A stretch of 64,000 nt of DNA, taken from NCBI RefSeq assembly GCF_004358675.1, contig NZ_SMZO01000001.1:62001-126000 (forward strand), in the 5' to 3' direction. A model generated the notes under the pieces. The model saw only the letters and a program-made list of their open reading frames with translations. It was not told the DNA's origin and did not search any database. This DNA comes from Meridianimarinicoccus aquatilis (GTDB lineage: Bacteria > Pseudomonadota > Alphaproteobacteria > Rhodobacterales > Rhodobacteraceae). Of the stretch, positions 1 through 10,852 are shown one piece after another; within the stretch, counting starts at the first letter, position 1, and each line of letters begins with the position of its first letter. The position numbers and the translations under genes are program-made.

Positions 1-377
1 TCAGAGGTTGTTGCCTGAGCTTCGAAAGAAGGGGCCGGCTGGTGGATTGCGCGTGTTTCCGACGCCTCAACCGGGCCTTTTTCGTCGATGGGCTCGCCGA
101 TCACGTTCAGAATGCGACCCAGTGTGCCGTCGCCGACAGGGATCGAGATAGGGGCGCCCGTGTCTTCGACTTTCGCGCCACGAACCAATCCTTCGGTCGC
201 GTCCATCGCGATTGTGCGAACCGTATTTTCGCCGAGGTGCTGGGCAACTTCGAGAACCAGTTTCTTACCGTTGTTCTCTGTGTTGAGCGCGTTCAGAATT
301 GCCGGCAGTTCGTCGTCGAACTGCACGTCGACAACGGCGCCGATGACCTGGGCCACTTTGCCTTGTGCGTTAGCCAT
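1..377 (-). CDS. atpD: ATP synthase F1 subunit beta, N-terminal part (cut by window edge)
   Basis: Catalytic subunit of the F1 part of ATP synthase, a peripheral complex on the inner membrane that makes ATP. The 125 residues present begin [20 protein letters not shown], the N-terminal beta-barrel of the subunit; the nucleotide-binding Walker A lies outside the window. The ATG at 377 is preceded by a GGAGAAA ribosome site about 6 bases away. It follows atpG by 19 bases, giving the usual alphaproteobacterial order atpH-atpA-atpG-atpD, with atpC expected beyond the edge. The reading frame is open to base 1; the TCA at bases 1-3 is out of frame. Identification is firm, only the length is unknown. 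Confidence 0.96.
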   Translation of the reverse strand, partial: MANAQGKVAQVIGAVVDVQFDDELPAILNALNTENNGKKLVLEVAQHLGENTVRTIAMDATEGLVRGAKVEDTGAPISIPVGDGTLGRILNVIGEPIDEKGPVEASETRAIHQPAPSFEAQATTS

Positions 378-396
378 TGTGGTTTCTCCGGTTTCT

Positions 397-1269
397 TTAG
401 AGCGCCTCGGCGCCCGAGATGATTTCGATAAGCTCGTTGGTGATGACAGCCTGACGCGAGCGGTTATACTCGATTGTCAGATCTTCGATCATGTCACCGG
501 CGTTACGGGTTGCGTTGTCCATTGCGGACATCCGCGCACCTTGCTCAGATGCTGCGTTCTCCAACAGGGCTGCAAAGATCTGAACGGCGACGCCCCGTGG
601 CAGAAGATCGGCAAGGATGCCTTCTTCGCTCGGTTCGTAGTCGGACAGTTTTCCGCTTTCTGTGGTCTCAGCATCAAAAGTAGCCGGGATGATCTGCTGT
701 GCCGTCGGCACCTGCGATATCACGGATTCGAAGCGCGAGAAGAAGATCGTGCATACGTCGAATTCCCCGCCATCGAAGCGTGCAAGTACGTCGCGCGCAA
801 TGTCCTGCGCGTTGACGTAACCGACCCGCTTGATGTCGGAAAGGTCGACGTGGCCGACCGAATACTGGCCGAAATCACGACGCAGTTGTTCGCGACCCTT
901 CTTGCCGACAGTCAAAATCTTAACTGTCTTGCCCTTGCCAACAAGCTCCGCTGCCTGAAGTTTGGCCAGCTTCACGATCGACGAGTTGAAGCCGCCACAC
1001 AAACCGCGTTCCGCAGTAATGACAACAAGAAGATGCGTATCTTCCGACCCTGTCCCGCGAAGCAGCGCAGGTGCGCTGGGGCTATTCCCGACGGATGCCG
1101 CAAGTGTCGACATGACATCGGTGAACTTCTCGGTATAGGGGCGCGCCATTTCGGCTGCCTCTTCGGCGCGGCGGAGCTTTGCCGCCGCGACCATCTGCAT
1201 AGCCTTCGTGATCTTGCGAGTGCTTTTGACACTCGCGATCCGATTTTTGAGATCCTTGAGATTTGGCAT
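397..1269 (-). CDS. atpG: ATP synthase F1 subunit gamma
   Basis: Central stalk subunit that turns inside the alpha3beta3 ring and couples proton flow to ATP synthesis. The 290 residues are the normal length. The N-terminal helix ([20 protein letters not shown], residues 4-23) and the C-terminal helix ending near [18 protein letters not shown] are the two long helices of the rotor and are the family hallmarks; GLCGGFN near residue 90 is also conserved. The gene lies 21 bases after atpA and 19 before atpD and must be read from the same mRNA. A long open frame on the opposite strand across this gene is a shadow. Confidence 0.97.
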   Translation of the reverse strand: MPNLKDLKNRIASVKSTRKITKAMQMVAAAKLRRAEEAAEMARPYTEKFTDVMSTLAASVGNSPSAPALLRGTGSEDTHLLVVITAERGLCGGFNSSIVKLAKLQAAELVGKGKTVKILTVGKKGREQLRRDFGQYSVGHVDLSDIKRVGYVNAQDIARDVLARFDGGEFDVCTIFFSRFESVISQVPTAQQIIPATFDAETTESGKLSDYEPSEEGILADLLPRGVAVQIFAALLENAASEQGARMSAMDNATRNAGDMIEDLTIEYNRSRQAVITNELIEIISGAEAL

Positions 1270-1290
1270 TCAGCGTTCCCCCGGCCCCGC

Positions 1291-2829
1291 TTACGCGAAG
1301 CTCTCGGCGAACTCTGAAATAGCAGCCTTCACACGATCCGCGTTATCACCCTTGATTTTGGGATCTTCGTTCGTGAGCCAATCCAGGAGATCTTTGTTGT
1401 TGCTGCGCAGATGCGCCAGCAGGCCCGCTTCGAAGCGACCAACATCCTTGACAGCAACTTTGTCAAGGAAACCGGTTGTACCGGCAAAGATCACGCAGAC
1501 GATTTCTGCGTTGGTCAACGGCGAATACTGGTTCTGCTTCATCAGTTCGGTCAGACGCGCACCGCGGTTCAAAAGCCGCTGCGTCGACGCATCAAGGTCA
1601 GACCCGAACTGCGCAAATGCTGCCATCTCACGATACTGGGCAAGTTCCAGTTTGACCGGACCCGCGACAGATTTCATCGCGTTCGTCTGAGCGGAGGAGC
1701 CCACGCGCGAAACCGACAGACCGGTGTTCACCGCAGGACGGATGCCCTGGTAGAACAGTTCGGTTTCAAGGAAGATCTGACCGTCGGTGATCGAAATCAC
1801 GTTGGTTGGAATAAACGCCGAAACGTCGCCGCCTTGGGTTTCGATGATCGGCAGAGCCGTCAGCGAGCCGTTGCCATGATCGTCGCCCAGCTTTGCCGAA
1901 CGCTCCAGCAGGCGGGAGTGAAGGTAGAAAACGTCACCGGGGTAGGCTTCACGGCCGGGTGGGCGACGCAGAAGCAGGGACATTTGGCGATACGCCACAG
2001 CCTGCTTGGAAAGGTCATCATACACGATCAACGCGTGACGGCCATTATCGCGGAAGAATTCGGCCATAGCCGTCGCAGCGTAAGGCGCCAAGAACTGCAT
2101 GGGCGCAGGGTCGGAAGCCGTTGCAGCAACAACGATCGTGTAGTCAATCGCACCGGTTTCTTCGAGCTTCTTCACCAACTGCGCAACAGTTGACCGCTTC
2201 TGGCCGATCGCGACGTAGATGCAGTAGAGCTTCTTGCTTTCGTCGTCGCCAGCCGCCTCGTTATAGGACTTCTGGTTCAGAATGGTGTCGAGCGCGACAG
2301 CCGTTTTACCGGTCTGGCGGTCACCAATGATCAACTCGCGCTGACCACGGCCAATCGGGATCATCGCGTCCACGGACTTGAGGCCAGTCGCCATCGGCTC
2401 GTGAACCGATTTACGCGGGATGATGCCCGGCGCCTTCACGTCCGCCACGCGGCGTTCGCTGGTGTCCAATGGGCCCTTGCCGTCGATTGGGTTACCCAGA
2501 CCGTCCAGAACGCGGCCGAGCAGACCGTTGCCTGCTGGTACGTCCACGATCGAGTTGGTCCGCTTTACGACATCGCCTTCTTTGATGTCTTGGTCCGAAC
2601 CGAAGATCACGACACCGACGTTGTCGGTTTCGAGGTTCAGAGCCATCCCGCGGATACCACCGGGGAATTCGACCATTTCACCGGCCTGAACATTGTCGAG
2701 GCCATAAACCCGTGCGATCCCGTCACCGACGCTCAGCACGCGGCCGACTTCGGCGACTTCTGCTTCTTGTCCGAAGTTCTTGATCTGCTCCTTGAGGATA
2801 GCAGAGATTTCGGCTGCCTGGATTCCCAT
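1291..2829 (-). CDS. atpA: ATP synthase F1 subunit alpha
   Basis: Regulatory nucleotide-binding subunit of F1. It has 512 residues, a standard length. The Walker A motif GDRQTGKT is at residues 169-176, with the lysine at 175 as in the Escherichia coli protein. The conserved segments [17 protein letters not shown] and [19 protein letters not shown] are present and contain the Walker B and the arginine-finger neighbourhood. The start ATG is one base after the stop of atpH, so the two are probably translationally coupled. Nothing unusual was seen. Confidence 0.98.
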   Translation of the reverse strand: MGIQAAEISAILKEQIKNFGQEAEVAEVGRVLSVGDGIARVYGLDNVQAGEMVEFPGGIRGMALNLETDNVGVVIFGSDQDIKEGDVVKRTNSIVDVPAGNGLLGRVLDGLGNPIDGKGPLDTSERRVADVKAPGIIPRKSVHEPMATGLKSVDAMIPIGRGQRELIIGDRQTGKTAVALDTILNQKSYNEAAGDDESKKLYCIYVAIGQKRSTVAQLVKKLEETGAIDYTIVVAATASDPAPMQFLAPYAATAMAEFFRDNGRHALIVYDDLSKQAVAYRQMSLLLRRPPGREAYPGDVFYLHSRLLERSAKLGDDHGNGSLTALPIIETQGGDVSAFIPTNVISITDGQIFLETELFYQGIRPAVNTGLSVSRVGSSAQTNAMKSVAGPVKLELAQYREMAAFAQFGSDLDASTQRLLNRGARLTELMKQNQYSPLTNAEIVCVIFAGTTGFLDKVAVKDVGRFEAGLLAHLRSNNKDLLDWLTNEDPKIKGDNADRVKAAISEFAESFA

Positions 2830-2830
2830 G

Positions 2831-3391
2831 TTATCCGACCTCTTTCATTGCATGCTGGAGGTTCGCAAGCTTGGCGGCGACCGACAGGTCGATCATCCGC
2901 GAGCCCACTTTAACGACAAGACCACCGATGAGGCTTTCATCGACGATCGTTTTAATTTTTACATCTTTACCGATGTTTGCTTTCAGCGTGTCGGCAAGTT
3001 TCTGAGTCTGCTCTTCGGTCAGCGCCGTTGCGGCGGAGACTTCGGCAGTGACGATGCCCTTTTCATCGGCAATCATGTCGCGCAAGACGCGGACAAGTTG
3101 CGGCAGAACGAAAAGGCGACGCTTGGACGCCATCAGAGCAAGCGTGTTGGTCATCAGAGTCGACAACCCCATGCCGCCGGAAAGCGCGGTCATGGCATCC
3201 TGCTGCACCTGGCGGGAATAGAGCGGCGAATGAACCATCGCGGCGAATTCCGTGCTTTCGTGCAAAGCAGCATCTAGCGTGTCGACATCGGATTCGAGCA
3301 CGTCGACCTGATTGTCGGACTGGGCCAATTCAAACATGGCCTTGGCATAGCGCGCAGCTATGCCTGTGGAGATCGAAGCTGGTTCGGACAC
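2831..3391 (-). CDS. atpH: ATP synthase F1 subunit delta (GTG start)
   Basis: Peripheral stalk (OSCP-like) subunit holding F1 to the stator. The frame is open to an ATG at 3463, but the GTG at 3391 is preferred: it gives an N-terminus of [20 protein letters not shown], where family members start, has an AAAGGGTGG ribosome site about 4 bases upstream, and yields 186 residues, the usual size. The upstream 24 residues have no family similarity that I recognise. The C-terminal [20 protein letters not shown] is the conserved delta signature. It is the first gene of the atp operon here, so the promoter should lie in 3392-3608. Confidence 0.94.
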   Translation of the reverse strand: MSEPASISTGIAARYAKAMFELAQSDNQVDVLESDVDTLDAALHESTEFAAMVHSPLYSRQVQQDAMTALSGGMGLSTLMTNTLALMASKRRLFVLPQLVRVLRDMIADEKGIVTAEVSAATALTEEQTQKLADTLKANIGKDVKIKTIVDESLIGGLVVKVGSRMIDLSVAAKLANLQHAMKEVG

Positions 3392-3608
3392 GTCCACCCT
3401 TTCGATGTCTTGGCCCAAACCTGAACATACAGGCCGGGCGAGGTCTGCGGCCCGCATGTTCACGATGCCGTCAAAATCAGCGTGGGTGTAGCAAAGCCCA
3501 TCTACGCAGGCAACCGCTCAACTGCCGCACAATGGCTTACGATAGCCAATGAATAGGGGTTTTTCGCCGGGTGCGACCCTATGCGCAACACCGGACGAAC
3601 AATTTATC

Positions 3609-4412
3609 TCAGTCCAAAGCTGCCGGACGATGATTCCCTGCCACGCAGGGGCCCTCTTCGGGCGCAGCAAAACTGACGCTAGCAGGCCGCCTCATGCCAT
3701 CAAGAACGCGCAACGGGTCCGGCATCCCGTCTCGCACAGGGGTCCCGCTGGCCTGGGCGCTTTCCTTGACCGCTTCAACAATCAACACCCCGCCCGCGTA
3801 TGTATTTGACAGTCGATGGCCGACGCTTTCGCAAAACGGACCGCTCTTGAGCCAGAATTTTCGATGCGATGGTGGCTGAAAGAGCGCGACCTCATGACCT
3901 TCTGCGCGAAATCCGTGCCGCTTCAGCTGGGCCTCTAATTGTCCAAGACTGTAAGGGCGACCATAGCCAAAGGGCGTCTGGTCACTTCGCGCCCACAGAC
4001 CGGCCCGATTGGGGACAATCAACAACACGCGACCGCCTGGGCCAAGAACACGGCTCGCTTCGTCGAGCAAAGCCGACGGATTTTCCGAGGTCTCAAGTCC
4101 GTGCATGATGACAAGCCGATCAACGAGCCCCGTTGGAAGCGGCCAGACGGCGTCTTCGCAAAGAACAGATACGTTTTCCATACCGACGGGCCAGGCCATA
4201 ACCCCTTGCGGTGCCGGCATAAGGCCAATCACGCGGCGCGCAGACACCAAAAAAGGCCGCAACAGCGGGACCGCAAAGCCAAAGCCCACAACCGTATGGC
4301 CTTTGGTATTCGGCCAACGGGTGACGACACGATCTCGGATCACCCGTTGCGCCGCACGCCCAAGCCGCGTGCGGTAATAGAAAGTTTTCAGGTCCTGAAC
4401 GTCGAGATGCAT
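3609..4412 (-). CDS. class I SAM-dependent methyltransferase, substrate unknown
   Basis: Probable small-molecule methyltransferase of the Methyltransf_11 type, 267 residues, cytoplasmic. The segment [12 protein letters not shown] (about residues 40-51) stands where the SAM-binding glycine motif is expected, although it is not a canonical GxGx[16 protein letters not shown] followed by [18 protein letters not shown] is the typical motif II/III region with the PGG turn. The last 45 residues are polar and probably disordered. The gene is divergent from gloB, 62 bases apart; pairing of such a methyltransferase with gloB is common in this family of bacteria, but I know of no proven functional link. 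Substrate cannot be told from the sequence. Confidence 0.82.
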   Translation of the reverse strand: MHLDVQDLKTFYYRTRLGRAAQRVIRDRVVTRWPNTKGHTVVGFGFAVPLLRPFLVSARRVIGLMPAPQGVMAWPVGMENVSVLCEDAVWPLPTGLVDRLVIMHGLETSENPSALLDEASRVLGPGGRVLLIVPNRAGLWARSDQTPFGYGRPYSLGQLEAQLKRHGFRAEGHEVALFQPPSHRKFWLKSGPFCESVGHRLSNTYAGGVLIVEAVKESAQASGTPVRDGMPDPLRVLDGMRRPASVSFAAPEEGPCVAGNHRPAALD

Positions 4413-4474
4413 TGCGAAGCCCTTGCTTGCCGACGTAGCGTCGAACGACAGTACCCAAAGCGGAGCGAAATACC

Positions 4475-5242
4475 ATGCCCCTCACTCTGGTCACCGTTGC
4501 CTGTCTTTCAGACAACTATGCCTTTATAGTCCACGATCAAACCAGCGGCGCAACCGCCGTTGTTGATGTGCCAGAGGTCGCCCCGATCAAATCCGCGCTG
4601 GATGCGCGCGGCTGGACGTTGAGTGACATATTGTTGACACACCACCACCACGACCACGTCGGTGGAGTTGCGGAACTCAAGCGCCTGACGGGCGCCCGTG
4701 TGTGGGGCGCAGCTCAAGATGCAAGCCGCCTGCCCCCCCTGGACCGAGCTGTGACACCCGGTCATGAAGAAAGTTTTGGCGGCGAAAGCGTGCAAATCAT
4801 CAACGTTCCCGGGCACACCATTGGGCATATTGCCTATTTTATGAGCGCATCCAAAATTCTGTTTTCCGGTGACAGCCTTATGGCAATGGGATGCGGGCGC
4901 TTGTTCGAGGGCACACCAGAACAGATGTGGCAAACCCTCAAAACTTTGTCCGCACTACCGGATGAAACTGTTGTTTGTTCGGGTCATGAATACACGAAAT
5001 CCAATGCGGCCTTTGCTCTTAGCCTTGGCCATGAAAACGACGCGCTCAAGGCGCGCGCCATTGAAATCAATGCCGCGCGGTCAAAAGGGCTTGCCACTGT
5101 TCCGTCTGAACTTGGCCTTGAGAAAGCCACAAATCCATTTCTGCAAGCTTCAGAACCCGCGCTCAAGGCCGCGCTTGGGTTGCCAAATGCAAGCGACGCA
5201 GATGTGTTTGCAAAGGTCAGAGCCCTAAAAGATGCTTTTTGA
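4475..5242 (+). CDS. gloB: hydroxyacylglutathione hydrolase (glyoxalase II)
   Basis: Hydrolyses S-lactoylglutathione to lactate and glutathione, the second step of methylglyoxal detoxification; cytoplasmic, di-metal enzyme of the metallo-beta-lactamase fold. The metal-binding motif [10 protein letters not shown] occupies residues 55-64. Further metal ligands are in [13 protein letters not shown] and the C-terminal CSGHEYT. The length of 255 is standard, and the C-terminal helical domain with NPFLQ, which binds glutathione, is complete. The start ATG has a GGAGCG site 10 bases upstream. gshB, at the right end of this window, makes the glutathione it uses. Confidence 0.95.
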   Translation: MPLTLVTVACLSDNYAFIVHDQTSGATAVVDVPEVAPIKSALDARGWTLSDILLTHHHHDHVGGVAELKRLTGARVWGAAQDASRLPPLDRAVTPGHEESFGGESVQIINVPGHTIGHIAYFMSASKILFSGDSLMAMGCGRLFEGTPEQMWQTLKTLSALPDETVVCSGHEYTKSNAAFALSLGHENDALKARAIEINAARSKGLATVPSELGLEKATNPFLQASEPALKAALGLPNASDADVFAKVRALKDAF

Positions 5243-5425
5243 TTAAATTTTAAGCACTCCTTGCGACGCCTGCGCAGAAGAGCAATTCGACCACCAATCA
5301 AAGCCCAATGCCGACACGGTGAGGAAAAAAGACTTGAAGACTGCGCAGGAAAACCAAACTTTAAGATCATGAGCCCACGGTTGTGACGTGCATCGTCACC
5401 GCCCCGTCTGAAAGGAGCACGCCTC

Positions 5426-7747
5426 GTGCCGTCATTTTCGAACACGCTTGAACAAGCAATTCATGCGGCTCTGGCCTTGGCGAATTCCCGCCGCCATGAA
5501 TTGGCCACGCTTGAACACCTCTTGCTCGCCTTGGCAGACGAGCCGAACGCTGCGAAGGTAATGCAAGCCTGCGGTGTGGACCTGCAAACGTTGAAAACCA
5601 CACTGGTGGAATTCATCGACGAAGAACTCTCGACACTGGAAACAGATGTTGAGGGGTCCGAAGCCGTTCCAACGGCTGCGTTCCAGCGAGTTATCCAGCG
5701 CGCTGCAATTCACGTCCAGTCATCGGGCCGTACAGAAGTCACAGGCGCAAATGTGTTGGTGGCTATTTTCGCTGAACGCGAAAGCAACGCGGCGTTCTTT
5801 CTGCAAGAGCAGGAAATGACCCGCTACGACGCCGTGAATTTCATTGCCCATGGTGTCGCAAAAGACCCAAGCTTTGGTGAAAGCCGTCCGGTAAAGGGCG
5901 CGACCGACTACGAAGAGGAAACAACGCAGACGGCTGAGCCCGAAGCCAAGGAATCCGCTCTTGGAAAGTACTGCGTGGATCTGAACGCCAAGTCCGTAAA
6001 GGGGGAAGTTGATCCCTTGATCGGTCGCGAGTCTGAAGTGGAACGGTGCATTCAGGTATTGTGTCGTCGCCGCAAGAACAATCCGCTATTGGTTGGGGAT
6101 CCCGGTGTCGGGAAAACTGCGATAGCCGAAGGGTTAGCGCGTAAAATCGTACAGGGTGAAACGCCCGAAGTGTTGGCCGGGGCCACGATCTATTCCCTCG
6201 ACCTTGGTGCATTGCTTGCTGGAACGCGATATCGCGGCGATTTCGAAGAGCGTTTGAAAGCTGTGGTATCCGAGTTGGAAGAACACCCGGATGCGATCTT
6301 GTTCATCGACGAAATTCACACCGTTATCGGTGCAGGAGCGACGTCCGGTGGTGCAATGGACGCGTCGAACTTGCTCAAGCCCGCACTGCAGGGCGGGAAA
6401 CTTCGGTGCATGGGATCGACCACGTACAAAGAATTTCGTCAGCATTTCGAAAAGGACCGCGCCCTGAGTCGCAGGTTCCAAAAGATCGATGTGTCCGAGC
6501 CTTCGGTCGACGACACTGTGAAAATCCTGAAGGGCCTCAAGCCCTATTTCGAAACGCATCATGATATACGCTACACCTCAGAGGCGATCAAAACGGCAGT
6601 TGAATTGTCGGCGCGGTACATCAACGACCGTAAACTTCCCGATAAAGCGATTGATGTGATCGACGAAGCAGGGGCGGCCCAGCACCTTCTGTCGGAGAGC
6701 CGTCGTCGTAAAACCATTGGTGCGAAAGAGATCGAAGCGGTTATTGCCAAAATCGCCCGAATTCCAGCCAAGAACGTATCGAAGGACGATGCTGAAATCC
6801 TGCGCGACCTTGAGAACACCCTTAAACGTGTTGTGTTTGGTCAGGATGACGCCATCGTCGCGCTCTCATCAGCAATCAAATTGTCCCGCGCTGGCTTGCG
6901 TGATGCCGGCAAGCCGATCGGCAACTACCTTTTCGCTGGGCCGACAGGCGTTGGCAAAACCGAGGTAGCCAAACAGTTGTCCGACTCCCTTGGTGTTGAA
7001 CTGCTTCGGTTCGACATGTCTGAGTACATGGAGAAGCACGCGGTTTCACGGCTGATCGGTGCTCCTCCGGGGTATGTGGGCTTTGATCAGGGCGGAATGC
7101 TGACGGACGGAATTGACCAGCATCCGCACTGCGTTCTGCTACTCGATGAAATCGAGAAAGCGCACCCGGATGTGTACAACATCCTGCTGCAAGTAATGGA
7201 TCACGGCAAACTAACCGATCACAATGGTCGTCAGGTCGATTTTTCCAACGTCATTCTGATCATGACTTCGAATGCGGGCGCAGCCGAGCAAGCCAAGGCT
7301 GCAATCGGATTCGGTCGTGATCGGCGCGAAGGAGAAGACACTGCTGCAATCGAGCGGATATTCACACCAGAATTCCGGAATCGCCTTGATGCTGTGATCA
7401 GCTTCCGTCCGCTGCCACAGGAAGTCATCATGCAGGTGGTCGAGAAGTTTGTTCTACAACTGGAAGCGCAGCTGATGGATCGCAACGTGTCGATCGAGCT
7501 TTCGCCAGAAGCCGCCGAATGGCTAGGCGTCAAAGGATATGACGACAAAATGGGGGCTCGCCCACTTGGCCGCGTGATCCAAGAGTACATCAAAAAGCCA
7601 TTGGCTGAAGAGTTGCTTTTCGGGAACCTTGCGAAGGGTGGCATCGTCCGCGTGGAAGTACGCGATGGAGAGATTCATCTTCAGACACTGCCACCGGAAA
7701 AGGCGCGCCTGTCCAGCAAGAAACCGCCCTTGCTGACAGCGGACTAG
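5426..7747 (+). CDS. clpA: ATP-dependent Clp protease ATP-binding subunit ClpA
   Basis: Hexameric AAA+ unfoldase that feeds proteins into the ClpP chamber. It has 773 residues: ClpN domain (about 1-145), an acidic linker, and two AAA+ modules with Walker A motifs GDPGVGKT (224-231) and GPTGVGKT (505-512). The loop I627-G628-F629 fits the IGF/IGL tripeptide that docks on ClpP, which separates ClpA from ClpB. The start is a GTG at 5426 with a good AAAGGAGC site 8 bases upstream. The adaptor gene clpS, often next to clpA, is not here. The 183 bases before it hold a CTTGAA at 5333 but no convincing -10. A strong terminator follows. Confidence 0.96.
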   Translation: MPSFSNTLEQAIHAALALANSRRHELATLEHLLLALADEPNAAKVMQACGVDLQTLKTTLVEFIDEELSTLETDVEGSEAVPTAAFQRVIQRAAIHVQSSGRTEVTGANVLVAIFAERESNAAFFLQEQEMTRYDAVNFIAHGVAKDPSFGESRPVKGATDYEEETTQTAEPEAKESALGKYCVDLNAKSVKGEVDPLIGRESEVERCIQVLCRRRKNNPLLVGDPGVGKTAIAEGLARKIVQGETPEVLAGATIYSLDLGALLAGTRYRGDFEERLKAVVSELEEHPDAILFIDEIHTVIGAGATSGGAMDASNLLKPALQGGKLRCMGSTTYKEFRQHFEKDRALSRRFQKIDVSEPSVDDTVKILKGLKPYFETHHDIRYTSEAIKTAVELSARYINDRKLPDKAIDVIDEAGAAQHLLSESRRRKTIGAKEIEAVIAKIARIPAKNVSKDDAEILRDLENTLKRVVFGQDDAIVALSSAIKLSRAGLRDAGKPIGNYLFAGPTGVGKTEVAKQLSDSLGVELLRFDMSEYMEKHAVSRLIGAPPGYVGFDQGGMLTDGIDQHPHCVLLLDEIEKAHPDVYNILLQVMDHGKLTDHNGRQVDFSNVILIMTSNAGAAEQAKAAIGFGRDRREGEDTAAIERIFTPEFRNRLDAVISFRPLPQEVIMQVVEKFVLQLEAQLMDRNVSIELSPEAAEWLGVKGYDDKMGARPLGRVIQEYIKKPLAEELLFGNLAKGGIVRVEVRDGEIHLQTLPPEKARLSSKKPPLLTAD

Positions 7748-7774
7748 TCGACTTTCTGGCCTGACCAAAACAAT

Positions 7775-7809
7775 AAAACCCGCAACAGCTTTGTTCTGTT
7801 GCGGGTTTT
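7775..7809 (+). terminator. Rho-independent terminator of clpA
   Basis: A perfect 14-bp stem pairs 7775-7788 with 7796-7809, with a 7-base loop. The stem starts with AAAA and ends with TTTT, so it can work in both directions. It lies 28 bases after the clpA stop. On the other strand it is far downstream of the DUF1489 gene and could end that message as well. Confidence 0.9.
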
Positions 7810-7980
7810 CTCATACAAATTCGCTGCGACCAAGCACCTTTGCTTTTGAAGCAGGTGACTAATCCTGCCCTAAGTCGCGCGACCCGGCACCGAAGGGCTG
7901 CCCTCTCCATAGCTGAAAACAAGGCGCGCTGAGTGTGCAATTTGCCCTAACCCGTCTGATACCGACGAACGGCCTTAAAG

Positions 7981-8412
7981 TTACAAAACCCCAATCTCAG
8001 CCAATGCCGTTTCCAGCGAGGGTGGCAACGTATCTTCCGACGAACGCCCCGCTCGTAGATCAGGTGGCGCATCCTCAGGGCGCAAATATCGCCATCCCTG
8101 GAAGGGCTTTCGGGGACTGGGAGCGGTGCGAACCGCTTCCGGGTCAAGAACGATCCCGCATCGTTTGATCCCGTCCTCCCCCATGACCGCATCAAGACGC
8201 AGTATTGTCTGACGAGCCAGAATCACCCCCTTGAATACCCAGTACAAGGAACCGCCATTCAGCAGTTCGGCGTCCCGCTTTGGCCACATTCGGGTAACGT
8301 GCCGAGGCACGCCCAGACCGTTCTGCGCCGCGCGTTGTGCCTGCCAGGCCAAAAGGTCCTCGACCTTTTCCGCGCCAACGCAAAGCTTTACCAGATTTAT
8401 GTGGTCAGACAT
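7981..8412 (-). CDS. DUF1489 family protein
   Basis: Protein of 143 residues of unknown function, belonging by overall sequence (MSDHINLVKLCVGAEKVEDL, then HVTRMWPKR and GSLYWVFKGVILARQ) to the DUF1489 family widespread in alphaproteobacteria. No signal peptide, no membrane segment and no catalytic motif can be seen; it is probably cytoplasmic. It is divergent from nrdJ with 92 bases between the starts. The family assignment rests on recognition of the conserved W-P-x-R and Y-W-V-x-K-G segments. Function is not known. Confidence 0.85.
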   Translation of the reverse strand: MSDHINLVKLCVGAEKVEDLLAWQAQRAAQNGLGVPRHVTRMWPKRDAELLNGGSLYWVFKGVILARQTILRLDAVMGEDGIKRCGIVLDPEAVRTAPSPRKPFQGWRYLRPEDAPPDLRAGRSSEDTLPPSLETALAEIGVL

Positions 8413-8504
8413 TTGTGCACCCCTTCATCTGGTGGAAAATAGTTGAATTCGGCAGGCTGGCAAGCTACCTTGCAAGGCCTTCCCGCTGAACAAAGAGAGC
8501 CGCC

Positions 8505-10778
8505 ATGAGCCGTTTTTCCGCCCCCATCGCCGAAGCCATCTGGGACATGAAATACCGCCTCAAGTCGGCGGAAGGCAACGCCCTTGATGCGTCTGTCGAA
8601 GACACCTGGGCGCGGATCGCAAAAGCGCTCGCCGCCGTGGAAAATGACCCCAAAGCTTGGGAGCCTAAATTCCGTGACGCTTTGGACGATTTCAAATTCT
8701 TGCCTGCGGGCCGGATCATTGCGGGGGCTGGAACCGGCCGCAGCGTGACACTGTTCAACTGCTTTGTGATGGGAACGATCCCCGACAGCATGGGCGGCAT
8801 CTTTGAAATGCTGCGCGAGGCCGCACTGACAATGCAGCAAGGCGGCGGCATCGGGTACGACTTTTCGACCATCCGCCCCAAGGGCGCCCCCGTACAGGGC
8901 GTTGCGGCCGACGCATCGGGCCCATTGTCTTTCATGGATGTGTGGGATGCGATGTGCCGGACGATCATGTCAGCCGGCTCGCGCCGCGGTGCCATGATGG
9001 CAACGATGCGCTGCGATCACCCAGATGTCGAAGCCTTCATCACCGCCAAGTCGGATGGCGCACGTCTTCGGATGTTCAACCTTTCGGTCTTGATCACGGA
9101 CGACTTCATGGCTGCCGTCAAGGCAGACAAATCTTGGGATCTCGTGTTCGAAGGCGCAACGTACAAGACCGTCCGCGCACGCGATCTTTGGGATGCAATC
9201 ATGCAATCGACATTTGATTTCGCCGAGCCCGGTGTCATCTTCATCGATCGGATCAACACCGCGAACAACTTGAACTATTGCGAGCAAATCGCGGCGACCA
9301 ATCCCTGCGGTGAGCAGCCCCTGCCCCCTTACGGGGCGTGCTTGCTAGGATCCATTAACTTGGCAAAACTTGTTGCGGACCCGTTTAGCGACACGGCGTG
9401 TGTTGATGAAGCTGCGCTTGATGATCTGGTGCGCACCGCTGTGCGCATGATGGACAACGTGGTGGATGCCAGCCGGTTCCCGCTGGAAGCGCAAGCACAA
9501 GAAGCACAGGCAAAGCGGCGGATCGGGCTGGGTGTGACAGGCCTTGCAGACGCTTTGCTGATGGTGGGCCTGCGCTACGGGTCAGAGGAAGCGGCGCGGC
9601 AAACGGACCGCTGGTTGCACGCTATCGCCCGCGCCGCCTATCTGGCATCAAGCGATTTGGCAGCCGAAAAGGGCGCCTTTCCCTTGTTTGATGCCGAACC
9701 ATACTTGGCCAGCGGCACCATGTCACAAATGGATGAGGATGTGCGCGCGGCAATCGCCAAGAACGGCATCCGAAACGCTCTTTTGACGTCCATCGCGCCG
9801 ACCGGGACAATCAGCCTTTATGCTGGCAACGTGTCATCCGGGATCGAGCCTGTGTTCGCCTATAGTTACACACGCAAGGTTCTTCAAAAAGATGGATCCA
9901 AGACAGAAGAAGAAGTGGTCGACTACGCGGTTCAAATGTGGCGCGAGAAATATGGCGATCGCCCGCTGCCAGAGTACTTTGTGAACGCGCAGACGCTGCC
10001 ACCGCTTGACCATGTGCGCATGCAGGCTGCTGCTCAGAAATGGGTCGACAGTTCGATTTCGAAGACCATCAACTGCCCCGAAGACATCAGCTTTGAAGCC
10101 TTCAAGGATGTCTACATGGCGGCATGGGACCAGGGCTGCAAAGGATGTACGACCTATCGCCCGAATGCCGTCACCGGAAGTGTTCTAAGCGTATCTGAGG
10201 AGGCCAAGCCAGAGGCCGCCGTTGCAGACGGACTGCAAGTTGAAGGCGACGTCGTCTATATGACAGAACCGCTTGATCGCCCGGCAGAATTGACCGGTGC
10301 AACATACAAGCTGAAATGGCCGGATAGCGAGCATGCGATCTACATCACGATAAACGATATAGACGCCAATGGCCGCCGTCAGCCCTTTGAAATTTTCATC
10401 AACTCCAAGAACATGGAGCATTTCAGCTGGACCGTCGCCCTTACGCGCATGATATCGGCCGTGTTCCGGAGAGGCGGCGACGTATCTTTCGTGGTCGAAG
10501 AACTGAAGGCCGTTTTCGATCCGCGCGGCGGAGCGTGGATTGAGGGACGCTACATTCCATCGATCCTTGCCGCTATTGGCGGTGTGATCGAGCAGCATAT
10601 GGTCGAGATCGGGTTCATCGGTGGCGAAGGGCTTGGTCTCAAATCGGATCCCAAAGCGCAAGTTGCAGTGGTCGGACAGAAGAGAGGAAAGTCGTGTTCC
10701 AGCTGCGGAAGCTTCGAGATGCGTATGGTTGAAGGGTGCATGACCTGTGCCAATTGCGGCTTTTCTAAGTGCGGCTAG
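8505..10778 (+). CDS. nrdJ: adenosylcobalamin-dependent ribonucleotide reductase (class II)
   Basis: Converts ribonucleotides to deoxyribonucleotides using a radical made from adenosylcobalamin, with or without oxygen. It has 757 residues. The active-site loop NPCGEQP gives N266, C268 and E270, the asparagine-cysteine-glutamate triad of the family. TSIAPTGTISLYAGN binds the substrate phosphate. The C-terminus carries CSSCG and CANCGFSKCG, redox-active or zinc-ribbon cysteines typical of this subclass. Length and tail fit the NrdJ group of Rhodobacteraceae. No cobalamin riboswitch is visible in the 92-base gap upstream. cobU and a CobC-like gene near 61 kb would supply its cofactor. A hairpin follows the stop. 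Confidence 0.95.
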   Translation: MSRFSAPIAEAIWDMKYRLKSAEGNALDASVEDTWARIAKALAAVENDPKAWEPKFRDALDDFKFLPAGRIIAGAGTGRSVTLFNCFVMGTIPDSMGGIFEMLREAALTMQQGGGIGYDFSTIRPKGAPVQGVAADASGPLSFMDVWDAMCRTIMSAGSRRGAMMATMRCDHPDVEAFITAKSDGARLRMFNLSVLITDDFMAAVKADKSWDLVFEGATYKTVRARDLWDAIMQSTFDFAEPGVIFIDRINTANNLNYCEQIAATNPCGEQPLPPYGACLLGSINLAKLVADPFSDTACVDEAALDDLVRTAVRMMDNVVDASRFPLEAQAQEAQAKRRIGLGVTGLADALLMVGLRYGSEEAARQTDRWLHAIARAAYLASSDLAAEKGAFPLFDAEPYLASGTMSQMDEDVRAAIAKNGIRNALLTSIAPTGTISLYAGNVSSGIEPVFAYSYTRKVLQKDGSKTEEEVVDYAVQMWREKYGDRPLPEYFVNAQTLPPLDHVRMQAAAQKWVDSSISKTINCPEDISFEAFKDVYMAAWDQGCKGCTTYRPNAVTGSVLSVSEEAKPEAAVADGLQVEGDVVYMTEPLDRPAELTGATYKLKWPDSEHAIYITINDIDANGRRQPFEIFINSKNMEHFSWTVALTRMISAVFRRGGDVSFVVEELKAVFDPRGGAWIEGRYIPSILAAIGGVIEQHMVEIGFIGGEGLGLKSDPKAQVAVVGQKRGKSCSSCGSFEMRMVEGCMTCANCGFSKCG

Positions 10779-10810
10779 GGTCGGGTACTTCGGTTGCTGT
10801 TTGAAAGGAC

Positions 10811-10852
10811 AGGCAATTCAGGGCCATTTTGACTGAATTGTCTGCCACTTTT
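10811..10852 (+). terminator. possible terminator of nrdJ
   Basis: CAGGCAATTCAG at 10811-10822 pairs with CTGAATTGTCTG at 10834-10845 (one G-T pair) around an 11-base loop, and is followed by CCACTTTT. The stem is moderately strong and the T run short, so this is a plausible but not certain Rho-independent terminator. Confidence 0.5.

Noticed and set aside
88-1317. Plus-strand open frame of 409 codons
   Set aside because: It is exactly opposite atpD, atpG and the atpA end, has no family similarity, and arises from codon bias of the minus-strand genes.
5333-5361. CTTGAA as a -35 of an RpoH promoter before clpA
   Set aside because: No acceptable -10 box at 16-18 bases; only AAACTT-like sequence is found.
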